A stretch of 5,237 bases of DNA from Leptospirales bacterium (GCA_014238825.1 JABAAI010000063.1:1-5237), one strand, 5' to 3'. Shown: positions 1 to 5,237, counted from the stretch's first letter. Program-made: numbers and translations. The notes: generated from the letters alone by a model not told the origin.

Positions 1-302
1 TGAATATTTTTCTCTATCGCATAACGCTCAGCTGGTAAACCAAAGGCATCCCAACCCATAGGATGCAAGACATTATAACCACACATTCGCTTATAGCGAG
101 CAATAATATCCGTTGCCGTATAACCTTCAGGATGACCAACGTGCAGACCTGTTCCGGATGGATAAGGAAACATATCCAATACATAATATTTAAGGCGGCT
201 ATCAGATTCACTATCACTACCTGCATCTTTTGTCTGAAAGCTAGCGTTTTTTTCCCAATAGCATCGCCATTTTTTTTCAATTATTTTAAAAGGATAAGCC
301 AT
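1..302 (-). CDS. leuS: Leucyl-tRNA synthetase, N-terminal part (3' end beyond window)
   Basis: This is a cytoplasmic class I aminoacyl-tRNA synthetase that charges tRNA-Leu with leucine using ATP. One hundred codons plus two bases are visible, of a family usually about 800-900 residues long; the rest lies left of the window. The protein begins MAYPFKIIEKKW, typical of this LeuRS branch. It then shows FPYPSGTGLHVGHPEGYTATD at about residues 45-65, containing the class I HIGH-type signature as HVGH (54-57), and the conserved HPMGWDAFGLPAE (80-92). The GLHVGHPEGYTATD form is the one seen in Bacillus and Bacteroidetes enzymes rather than the E. coli form. The start is firm: an in-frame TAA sits directly before the ATG. 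There is no clear Shine-Dalgarno, only a purine-rich AGAAAATAAG. The leader of roughly 44 nt is too short for a T-box, and I see no T-box core. Confidence 0.97.
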   Translation of the reverse strand, partial: MAYPFKIIEKKWRCYWEKNASFQTKDAGSDSESDSRLKYYVLDMFPYPSGTGLHVGHPEGYTATDIIARYKRMCGYNVLHPMGWDAFGLPAERYAIEKNI

Positions 303-352
303 TTACTTATTTTCTAGTTTGATGAAGCATCGTGTAAAGTCCTTTTTTTTTG

Positions 353-358
353 ATTATA
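353..358 (-). promoter_or_regulatory. Candidate leuS promoter, -10 box TATAAT
   Basis: A perfect TATAAT lies on the minus strand 50 bases upstream of the leuS ATG. Placing it at -12 to -7 puts +1 near position 346, inside a run of nine A residues (343-351 on the minus strand). No good -35 box is found at 16-18 bp spacing (the sequence there is CAAGAA-like), so the call rests on the -10 box and its position. A TTGACT on the minus strand at 413-418 pairs only with a TATAGT 14 bp away, which is too close. Confidence 0.4.
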
Positions 359-393
359 ACTACTTGCTAAATAGCTTCTTGTAGAGGAAGCAA

Positions 394-414
394 CTATATT
401 GGCTCCAATAATAG
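394..414. repeat. Interrupted palindrome upstream of leuS, possible operator
   Basis: The arms are ctatattgg (394-402) and ccaataatag (405-414), separated by CT. They pair with one unpaired base, and the core ATTGG-CT-CCAAT is perfect. The site lies about 50-70 bp upstream of the predicted leuS start. A two-base gap suits a dimeric DNA-binding protein better than an RNA hairpin. No known operator family is recognised. Confidence 0.3.
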
Positions 415-443
415 TCAATGTATTCTTATTTCACACGACGCTA

Positions 444-533
444 GAAGCAAATATTACTTTCATAGCATGAGATTATAGAGAGGATATTTGAAATCACTCT
501 TCAGCTATCACAAAGGACTCTAGTATTTGCTTC
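444..533 (+). repeat. Long-range inverted repeat with nested stems, possible structured RNA
   Basis: gaagcaaatatta (444-456) pairs with tagtatttgcttc (521-533) over 13 positions with one G-U pair when read as plus-strand RNA. Inside it, atagc (462-466) pairs with gctat (504-508). Innermost, agaggat (479-485) pairs with atc-a-ctct (493-500) around a seven-base loop with one bulged A. The stems are properly nested. In minus-strand RNA the G-U pair becomes an A-C mismatch. A weak plus-strand promoter (TTGGCT at 399-404, TATTCT at 421-426, 16-bp spacing) would start just before it. Chance pairing in AT-rich DNA is a real alternative. Confidence 0.25.
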
Positions 534-645
534 ACAAGAAAGCTTAGCGGTTTTACTATGAGAGAAAGCAAAACACTATAAAATATAGATAAACTTAATA
601 TATAAGTTTTTCTAGATTTTTCAACAACAACCATCATTAATTAAT

Positions 646-682
646 TAAATTTAAGGGGCTTGCACTAAAGCCCTTAAATTTA
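646..682 (-). terminator. Hairpin just past the lipoprotein stop codon, candidate terminator
   Basis: A perfect 12-bp stem, taaatttaaggg (646-657) with cccttaaattta (671-682), encloses a 13-base loop. On the minus strand the stem begins one base after the TAG stop of the lipoprotein gene. The position and the GGG/CCC next to the loop fit an intrinsic terminator. The minus-strand tail after the stem is ATTAATTAATG rather than a clean T-run, so it may be weak or mainly protect the 3' end. Confidence 0.5.
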
Positions 683-683
683 T

Positions 684-1775
684 CTATTCGTAGTTTTTAT
701 AAGAACTCTCAACACATGGCTTCCATTTTTCAGGGATTTGCCCAATACCTCTATGCTGATCACCACCCGTAACGAAGTGAAATTGTGTACAAGAGGTAAA
801 TGGGACTGGAGTTTCATTATTGCTTATAGCAGTCTTCTGGGCAGCATATTCATCCGCATCAACAACTAAAAGCCGAGGTTGAGACAAGGTGGTTAGATCC
901 AATTTATCTCTATTAACATTAAACATTATAAAAGCATCTTTAGGTAGTATTAGATCTCCAAGATGATTACCATCATCATCCCGGTATCTTAGATCATTCC
1001 CGTTTGAGTCAAAAACATGACAGTCATTCCAAGCCGTCTCAAGAATTGGTGAGGCTGCGTCCGCGGAAAGTATCTCTGTTCCATCGTCAGCTTTGATAGC
1101 TGTACCTTTATCTTCTAAGCGAATTACATTAAGATCTACATCAGGTGAGAAATTATGCAAAATCAAATTATCGTTAAAATATAAGTTACACTGATTAGAA
1201 TTAGGAGGGAGAAATATCCTCGTTATAGCCAGAGGATCCCATGTTTTTGACGCAGCTTCACAATCAGCTTTATTTGCATAGATCTCATCAGAACATCCTC
1301 CGTCAGGATTACCTTCATCGGTAAAATCTGAACGATAGGGTCCAACTGCAAAACGTTGGACGAAATCATCGCCTACCGTTCCATCCGGATTCAAAAGATA
1401 CCTATTTTCGTTAAATCTAGCCATAAAAGCAAAATAGTAAACACATGCCCCGACCCCACCACTACTAAACTTACAGTTTGAACCATATTTCCATGTACTC
1501 ACAATGCTATCATAGCCTGCTTCATAATCAAAGTCACCATCGCCACCATTGCCGCCGCCGCCATTATCACCACCGCCGTTATCACCACCGCCGTTATCAC
1601 CACCACCATTGCTACTATTATCACTACCGCCATCTTCTGGAGGGCATCCGTAAGTAACTAGCAGGGATAAAAGCAGAAAAGACATTACAATAATCGATAA
1701 TAACCGAGATGAACGAGATGAACGAGATGAACGAGATGATCTCGATCCTATAGTTTTTATTTTAGTTTTTGTCAT
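684..1775 (-). CDS. Predicted lipoprotein with SSR/NGGGD repeats and eight-cysteine domain, family unknown
   Basis: I do not recognise the family. The 363 residues divide into four parts. (1) A basic n-region with K3, K5, K7 and five Arg carried by one GSR and four SSR triplets (10-24). (2) A hydrophobic segment (25-42). (3) A lipobox-like V-T-Y-G-C with Cys44 as predicted lipid site; it fits the older PROSITE lipoprotein pattern but lacks the usual Leu at -3. (4) A flexible Asn-Gly-Asp linker (about 49-80) and a mature domain (81-363). Residue +2 is Pro, not Asp, so outer-membrane sorting is expected under the E. coli rule. The mature domain has eight Cys (101, 111, 161, 172, 196, 252, 329, 354), enough for four disulfides. 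It includes a C-S-D-x2-Y-x2-K-x2-C-x6-W segment (161-179), a small motif I have seen in varied bacterial surface proteins. Asp-rich stretches such as DSNGNDLRYRDDDGN (256-270) could bind calcium; that is inference. The start is supported by AAGGAG at 1783-1788, seven bases from the ATG. The gene is divergent from the acylase gene. Confidence 0.85.
   Translation of the reverse strand: MTKTKIKTIGSRSSRSSRSSRSSRLLSIIVMSFLLLSLLVTYGCPPEDGGSDNSSNGGGDNGGGDNGGGDNGGGGNGGDGDFDYEAGYDSIVSTWKYGSNCKFSSGGVGACVYYFAFMARFNENRYLLNPDGTVGDDFVQRFAVGPYRSDFTDEGNPDGGCSDEIYANKADCEAASKTWDPLAITRIFLPPNSNQCNLYFNDNLILHNFSPDVDLNVIRLEDKGTAIKADDGTEILSADAASPILETAWNDCHVFDSNGNDLRYRDDDGNHLGDLILPKDAFIMFNVNRDKLDLTTLSQPRLLVVDADEYAAQKTAISNNETPVPFTSCTQFHFVTGGDQHRGIGQIPEKWKPCVESSYKNYE
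1539..1610 (-). repeat. 15-bp tandem repeat encoding the NGGGD linker
   Basis: Residues 56-79 of the lipoprotein read NGGGD three times, followed by a decayed NGGGG-NGGD. Two DNA units (1566-1580 and 1581-1595) are identical, and the flanking ones differ at Asn and Gly third positions. The unit length keeps the frame. The product is a typical flexible spacer between a lipid anchor and a folded domain. Confidence 0.8.
1704..1739 (-). repeat. 9-bp tandem repeat encoding Ser-Ser-Arg in the signal peptide
   Basis: Three identical 9-bp units (acgagatga on the plus strand, 1713-1739) and one unit with a single mismatch (1704-1712) encode four consecutive SSR triplets. A diverged GSR triplet follows at 1740-1748. 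They form the positively charged n-region of the lipoprotein signal peptide. Gain or loss of a unit would keep the frame and change the n-region charge by one per unit. Confidence 0.85.
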
Positions 1776-1782
1776 AATAATA

Positions 1783-1788
1783 CTCCTT
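1783..1788 (-). promoter_or_regulatory. Strong ribosome binding site of the lipoprotein gene
   Basis: The minus strand reads AAGGAG seven bases before the ATG. It is the only consensus Shine-Dalgarno in the window and fixes the lipoprotein start. The leuS and acylase starts have weak sites by comparison. Confidence 0.85.
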
Positions 1789-1806
1789 AATCATTTTTTT
1801 TACACG

Positions 1807-1812
1807 ATTATA
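1807..1812 (-). promoter_or_regulatory. Candidate lipoprotein-gene promoter, -10 box TATAAT
   Basis: A perfect TATAAT on the minus strand (within TATATATAATCG) places +1 near position 1800, inside a run of eight A residues (1794-1801), giving a leader of about 25 nt that contains the Shine-Dalgarno. The -35 region at 17-18 bp spacing reads ATTAAT or TATTAA and is weak. A perfect TTGACA on the same strand (1894-1899) has no -10 box at proper spacing. Confidence 0.4.
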
Positions 1813-1910
1813 TATAGCGTATAACTATAATTAATAACGCAATATATACAACACCGTAGTATATGAGACAAGTTTTTTATGTCCAGTTTGTTTTGTCAAT
1901 TTTTTTTTAA

Positions 1911-1935
1911 TAGCTAAATAAACTAGGCTTAGCTA
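1911..1935. repeat. Inverted repeat in the divergent promoter region, possible operator
   Basis: TAGCTAA (1911-1917) and TTAGCTA (1929-1935) are perfect 7-bp arms around an 11-bp spacer. The arm centres are 18 bp apart, near two helical turns. The repeat sits between the lipoprotein and acylase genes, about 60-85 bp before the acylase ATG. A-runs lie on both sides, so it is not terminator-like. A shared operator is possible but unproven. Confidence 0.3.
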
Positions 1936-1936
1936 C

Positions 1937-1963
1937 AAAAAACCGTCCAAAAAATATTTGACT
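1937..1963 (+). promoter_or_regulatory. A-tracts and -35-like TTGACT upstream of the acylase gene
   Basis: Two A6 tracts (1937-1942, 1949-1954) precede TTGACT (1958-1963), resembling an UP element plus a -35 box. No good -10 box lies 16-18 bp further on. The nearest is TACAAA (1978-1983) at a 14-bp spacing, which would leave a leader of only about seven bases. An AATAAT at 1970-1975 is closer to -10 consensus but has no -35 partner. The true promoter is therefore unsettled. Confidence 0.25.
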
Positions 1964-1996
1964 TATATCAATAATATTACAAATGTTGAGTAATAA

Positions 1997-4531
1997 ATGA
2001 ATAAAAAACTCAGTACCATTATTACTTACACCTTTGCAGTTTTTCTTGTACTCATCCTTGTGCTAGCATTAGGCCTTTATATTTGGATAAAGTCTCTTCT
2101 TCCCCAATATAAAGGAAGCATTGAAGTAAAGGGTATTTCTAATGATGTGGAAATACTTAGAGATAAATATGGGATGCCTCACATCTATGCTGATAATAAA
2201 TTAAACTTATACTTTGCTTTTGGCTACGTCGTGGCTCAAGACAGATTGCTACAAATGGACCTTATGCGTAGAACTGCTGCAGGCGAGCTTGCAGAGGTTT
2301 TGGGTGAAAAATTAATTCCAGTCGATAAACTTTTTCGTACACTCAAGGCAGGACATCGCCTCCAAGATCTAGGCAAATATTTAACTCCAGAAATAAAAGC
2401 CCTCTATCAGGCCTATGCCAAGGGAGTTAACTACTTCATAAAAAACCGCCCCCTACCTATTGAGTTTAGTCTTATCGGCTACAAACCAAAGCCTTGGCAT
2501 TACAGTGACTCTATAGCCCCCCACTATCATCTCAATTGGATGCTAAATAATGCCTTCTACACAGAGCTAAGTTGCTATCTTATCTCTAAAAAATTTAATC
2601 ACTCTGGAAATCGTGCTTTAAAGACGTTCTCGGAGCTTTGCCCCTCGTTTAAGTCTTTATCACCAAATGATACAGAAATTCTAATTAGCAAAAATAAAAA
2701 TAAAGCAAGTGTTTTTAATATTACTACTAATAAATCAAAACAAAGTCAAACAAAGGATAAGCAATTATTTGCTTTCTTAAAAGCAGATGCTCAAGCCCGT
2801 ACGCTCCTAGGGATATCGCATTGGGGAGGTTCAAATTCATGGGCTATTTCCGCTAATAAATCGGAGCAAGGACAGGCATTGCTTGCCAATGACATGCACC
2901 TTGGCTTTGCCTTGCCCGGAATTTGGTACGAAGTACATCTTTCAAGTCCAAATTTAAATATCTCTGGTGTGACTATAGCAGGAGCGCCTCATATCATCGT
3001 AGGTTCAAATACCAAGACGGCATGGGCCTTCACTAATGGTGCCATAGACGATAGCGATTTCTATATAGAAAAACTGCACCCCACTAAGCCCGACTATTAT
3101 AAGGTAGGGAATGGCTATAAAAAAATGCGAATTATTAAAGAAAGTATTCCAGTAAAAGGGAAAAAAGATGTCACCCTTCGCTTACGCCTCACGCGACATG
3201 GACCTATCATCAACGACATCTCTACTGAAATATTTGGTGCTAAAAAAATCCAAGGACAAGTCTTCAAAAAAGAATTAAAGAAAGTAGAAGCAGAAGAAGT
3301 TTTGGCGATGCGCTGGATGGCTAATGAAAAATTTGAATGGCATATTGGCTTAGAAGAATTAAGTCGTTCTGAAAATATCGATGATGTCAAAAAAGCTAGT
3401 CGTAGATTTACTAGCCCCGCCCAAAATTTTGTTTATGCTGACAAAGCAGGAAATATAGGTTCTAGTCTTGGCGGTTGCGTCCCAAAGCGCAATGGCTTCA
3501 CCGGTTTTTTCCCCTTGGATGGGGCTAGTGGTCGCTATGAATGGGGTCCCTGCTTGGATCGTCGCCTTTTTGATCTGAAAAATCCCAAAAGAGCTTGGAT
3601 TGGTACTGCCAATGAAAGACACTCTTCAAAATTAGCTCGTTTTATTTCTAATTATTACTCTACACCATATCGCTCTATGCGGATTCATGAGTTTATGAAT
3701 GAAAAGGAAAAACTTTCTAAAAAGGATTTTCAGCTGATGCATAATGATACGAAAGTTCTCATCTTTCAGGAATGGAAGCCTATTTTAGAAAAAATAGATT
3801 CAAAGAAGCTAAATAATATTGAAAAAGAGGCTCTGCAAAAATTGCTCTCATGGGATGGCTTTACTAACAAAAAAAATAAACCGGCCGCCTCCATCTTCTT
3901 TGCCTTGTGGTCGCACATACTAGAAAATACTTTTTCTGGGTATCTCAACAAAGAAGAACTAAAGTTATATTTAAAGCTAAGAATGACAGTAAGCAATGCT
4001 ATCCGTCATATTATGGCAAATGAGGAAAGTGCTTTATTTGATAATCCCCAAACCCAGCAAAAAGAAAAAAGAATGGATATTGTCTTGCTCAGTTTCAAAC
4101 AAGCCATAAGCCACTTGGAAGAGAAACTGGGTTCCGATTTAGAAGGATGGGATTGGGGTAAAATTCATAAACTCACCTATGAACATCCCTTAGGTAAGTT
4201 ATCGCCTTTGCTGGGTTTCTTATATAATCGCGGTCCCTTCCCCGTCAATGGTGGCTACTTCTCGCTAAATCCTATGATTTGGAGCTTCTTGGGTAGTAAA
4301 CAAGCATATGATGTCTATGCCGGAGCTTCGATGCGCTACATCTTTGACCTGGAAGATATAGACAGCTCGCTAAGAGTTATCCCCGCCGGTATATCCGGTA
4401 ATTTTCTTAGCCCTCATTATGATGACCAAATTCCGCTATTCCTACAAGGCAAATATCGTCCCTTTGTTTTCTCTCGATCAAAAGTCATTGAAAATACAAA
4501 ACATCGACTAGTACTAAAGCCCGCTAAATAA
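1997..4531 (+). CDS. Membrane-anchored penicillin acylase family Ntn hydrolase
   Basis: An S45-type amidohydrolase that cleaves amide bonds after self-cutting into alpha and beta subunits. Characterised relatives act on penicillins, cephalosporins or acyl-homoserine lactones; the substrate here cannot be told. Residues 7-31 form one hydrophobic segment with no evident signal peptidase site, so it is probably an inner-membrane anchor with the enzyme in the periplasm. The alpha part has the family motif GYVVAQDRLLQMDLMRR (76-92). A Lys/Asn/Ser-rich stretch (about 222-256) probably lies in the excised spacer. Cleavage is predicted at G278-S279 in WGGSNSW, making Ser279 the beta N-terminal nucleophile. 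His301 is beta-23, and Asn539 in TANE fits the oxyanion-hole Asn. Asp351 and Asp354 are beta-73 and beta-76, matching the calcium ligands of E. coli penicillin G acylase. Beta-70, commonly Val, is Gly348. At 844 residues it is full length. Two in-frame TAA codons directly precede the ATG; the ribosome site is weak (GAG, six bases away). It converges on the penicillin-binding protein gene across a 29-bp gap. Confidence 0.95.
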   Translation: MNKKLSTIITYTFAVFLVLILVLALGLYIWIKSLLPQYKGSIEVKGISNDVEILRDKYGMPHIYADNKLNLYFAFGYVVAQDRLLQMDLMRRTAAGELAEVLGEKLIPVDKLFRTLKAGHRLQDLGKYLTPEIKALYQAYAKGVNYFIKNRPLPIEFSLIGYKPKPWHYSDSIAPHYHLNWMLNNAFYTELSCYLISKKFNHSGNRALKTFSELCPSFKSLSPNDTEILISKNKNKASVFNITTNKSKQSQTKDKQLFAFLKADAQARTLLGISHWGGSNSWAISANKSEQGQALLANDMHLGFALPGIWYEVHLSSPNLNISGVTIAGAPHIIVGSNTKTAWAFTNGAIDDSDFYIEKLHPTKPDYYKVGNGYKKMRIIKESIPVKGKKDVTLRLRLTRHGPIINDISTEIFGAKKIQGQVFKKELKKVEAEEVLAMRWMANEKFEWHIGLEELSRSENIDDVKKASRRFTSPAQNFVYADKAGNIGSSLGGCVPKRNGFTGFFPLDGASGRYEWGPCLDRRLFDLKNPKRAWIGTANERHSSKLARFISNYYSTPYRSMRIHEFMNEKEKLSKKDFQLMHNDTKVLIFQEWKPILEKIDSKKLNNIEKEALQKLLSWDGFTNKKNKPAASIFFALWSHILENTFSGYLNKEELKLYLKLRMTVSNAIRHIMANEESALFDNPQTQQKEKRMDIVLLSFKQAISHLEEKLGSDLEGWDWGKIHKLTYEHPLGKLSPLLGFLYNRGPFPVNGGYFSLNPMIWSFLGSKQAYDVYAGASMRYIFDLEDIDSSLRVIPAGISGNFLSPHYDDQIPLFLQGKYRPFVFSRSKVIENTKHRLVLKPAK

Positions 4532-4560
4532 TCTAATTCTCTAACTCTGGGAAAGTCTAA

Positions 4561-5237
4561 TTAGGGCTCTGTGCCCTCTGGATATTCTGCTTCTTTCTCG
4601 ATATTAGGATCAGGACCAGAATCATGACGGAAATCTTTATCACTTTCTTTTAATTCTTGCTCTTGTTTTTCGTATTCAGATTCTGCATCATAGCTATTTT
4701 CTTTTTCATCTTTTTGAACTTCATTCTCCCGCTCAGAGTCTTTCACATTATCTATCTGATTGTTTTTCTTATTATCTAATTCTTCTTCTAATTTTTCCTC
4801 TGAACCAGAATTTAAATCTTCATCTATATTTTCATCTAGATTTTTATCTAGATTTTTATCTAGATTTTTATCTAGATCTTCATCTAGATTTTCTGTTGTA
4901 TTCTCATCAGCAGCAAGTGGGAATTGTTCATTTTTTTTACCTAAGAGAGCCGCCTGAGCATATCTGGCCCAGACTGCAGCAACGCTGGGACCACTGGCAG
5001 GCATGGGAACCCCATTATCTTGACCAAACCAAAGTACAGTAACTTCGTTCGGCACAATCCCCACAAACCAAGCATCACGGGCACCGTTTAGACCTCGATA
5101 GCGTTTCTTATGTTGCTTGGGAATTTGGACAGTTCCTGTTTTACCGGCAATAGGAAATGGCAAGTAATCAGGATTTTCATTACGCCTTTTACCAATAAAA
5201 CCCGCTGTGCCTTCTTTCTCAGGATCAAAAACAGATT
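4561..5237 (-). CDS. Class A penicillin-binding protein, C-terminal part (5' end beyond window)
   Basis: This is the end of a bifunctional peptidoglycan synthase (PBP1 type) that cross-links cell-wall peptides in the periplasm. The window shows 224 codons; the glycosyltransferase domain and the SxxK and SxN motifs lie to the right. The frame is open to the window edge, beginning SVFDPEKEGTAGFIG, so the TTG at 5161-5163 is an internal Leu, not a start. The transpeptidase KTGT motif is at visible residues 32-35 (5131-5142), in PIAGKTGT. It is followed by RDAWFVGIVPN and WFGQDNGVPMPASGPSVAAVWARY, which match the class A pattern. The catalytic domain ends near visible residue 100. After it comes an acidic tail of about 114 residues (43 Asp/Glu against 15 Lys/Arg) with little hydrophobic content beyond regular Leu/Ile. 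Class A proteins often carry disordered tails, but this one is long and repeat-built. Confidence 0.93.
   Translation of the reverse strand, partial: SVFDPEKEGTAGFIGKRRNENPDYLPFPIAGKTGTVQIPKQHKKRYRGLNGARDAWFVGIVPNEVTVLWFGQDNGVPMPASGPSVAAVWARYAQAALLGKKNEQFPLAADENTTENLDEDLDKNLDKNLDKNLDENIDEDLNSGSEEKLEEELDNKKNNQIDNVKDSERENEVQKDEKENSYDAESEYEKQEQELKESDKDFRHDSGPDPNIEKEAEYPEGTEP
4810..4893 (-). repeat. 12-bp tandem repeat, seven units, in the PBP acidic tail
   Basis: Seven consecutive 12-bp units run from 4810 to 4893. Three are identical (atctagattttt on the plus strand, 4834-4869), two differ by one or two bases (4870-4893), and two at the low-coordinate end are more diverged (4810-4833). They encode seven four-residue units of the form (E/K)-(N/D)-(L/I)-(D/N). 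Five units contain the palindrome TCTAGA. The unit length is a multiple of three, so copy-number changes keep the frame and only lengthen or shorten the tail. Confidence 0.9.

Larger units (their letters stand above)
303..683. other. Gene-free intergenic stretch between leuS and the lipoprotein gene
   Basis: This is 381 bp of AT-rich sequence with no plausible coding region on either strand. The one ATG noted, at about 558, opens only seven codons before a stop. It contains the leuS -10 box (353-358), an interrupted palindrome (394-414), a long-range inverted repeat that could fold as RNA (444-533) and a hairpin at the end of the lipoprotein gene (646-682). The part from about 534 to 645 shows nothing I can name. 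No tRNA, T-box or repeat family is recognisable. Confidence 0.7.

Noticed and set aside
14..280. 88-codon minus-strand open frame in another frame of leuS
   Set aside because: The adjacent frame from 302 gives a clear LeuRS N-terminus with HVGH and WDAFGLPAE; this one gives no sensible protein.
63..317. 84-codon plus-strand open frame
   Set aside because: It lies opposite the well-conserved leuS coding sequence and is its shadow.
303..400. T-box riboswitch upstream of leuS
   Set aside because: The predicted leader is about 44 nt, with no T-box core sequence or terminator hairpin.
3115..3996. Three minus-strand open frames inside the acylase gene
   Set aside because: All lie within a continuous, motif-supported coding frame on the other strand.
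4533..4564. ctaatt/aattag repeat in the convergent gap as a bidirectional terminator
   Set aside because: The stem is only six A/T-rich pairs around a 20-base loop, with no T-run.
4563..4577. AGGGC/GCCCT hairpin as acylase terminator
   Set aside because: The five-base-pair stem lies within the end of the PBP coding sequence and no T-run follows it on the plus strand.
4810..4893. Repeat array as a possible CRISPR
   Set aside because: Units are 12 bp, directly adjacent with no spacers, and stay in the PBP reading frame.
4760..4957. Plus-strand open frame with Ser-Arg-Phe-Leu repeats
   Set aside because: It is the antisense reading of the 12-bp repeat in the PBP tail. The repeat explains the pattern and no ribosome site supports it.
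5161..5163. TTG as start of a 200-residue protein
   Set aside because: The frame continues upstream to the window edge with PBP-like sequence, and the KTGT motif lies only seven residues later, far from any real PBP start.

Overview
The window looks like ordinary chromosome from an AT-rich, Gram-negative-type bacterium. It holds four protein genes, two of them cut by the window edges. The evidence for a diderm is a lipoprotein with no Asp at +2 (outer-membrane type under the E. coli rule), a membrane-anchored periplasmic-type penicillin acylase, and a class A penicillin-binding protein. The leucyl-tRNA synthetase is of the FPYPSG-x-GLHVGHPEGYTATD type, seen in Firmicutes, Bacteroidetes, spirochaetes and some delta-proteobacteria-like groups. 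A Bdellovibrionota- or other delta-like lineage is my guess, at low confidence; nothing here fixes the taxon.

Layout, left to right: (1) the N-terminal 100 codons of leuS on the minus strand (1-302). (2) A 381-bp gene-free stretch with a likely leuS promoter, two inverted repeats of unknown role, and a hairpin one base past the stop codon of the next gene. (3) A minus-strand gene for a 363-residue predicted lipoprotein of no family I recognise (684-1775), with an SSR-repeat signal-peptide n-region, an Asn-Gly-Asp linker and an eight-cysteine mature domain. (4) A 221-bp AT-rich divergent promoter region. (5) A plus-strand gene for an 844-residue membrane-anchored penicillin-acylase-family Ntn hydrolase (1997-4531) with a near-complete catalytic set. 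(6) A 29-bp convergent gap. (7) The C-terminal 224 codons of a class A penicillin-binding protein on the minus strand (4561-5237), carrying the KTGT motif and a long acidic tail built partly from a 12-bp tandem repeat.

Three of the four genes encode envelope proteins, but nothing shows that they form one pathway. The acylase and lipoprotein share a divergent intergenic region and could be co-regulated. The acylase and penicillin-binding protein genes converge and are probably neighbours by chance.

I found no convincing undescribed system. The points most worth a second look are three in-frame tandem repeat arrays (9, 15 and 12 bp) in exported segments of two envelope proteins, the unassigned cysteine-rich lipoprotein, and predicted transcription starts that fall inside A-runs at both leuS and the lipoprotein gene.
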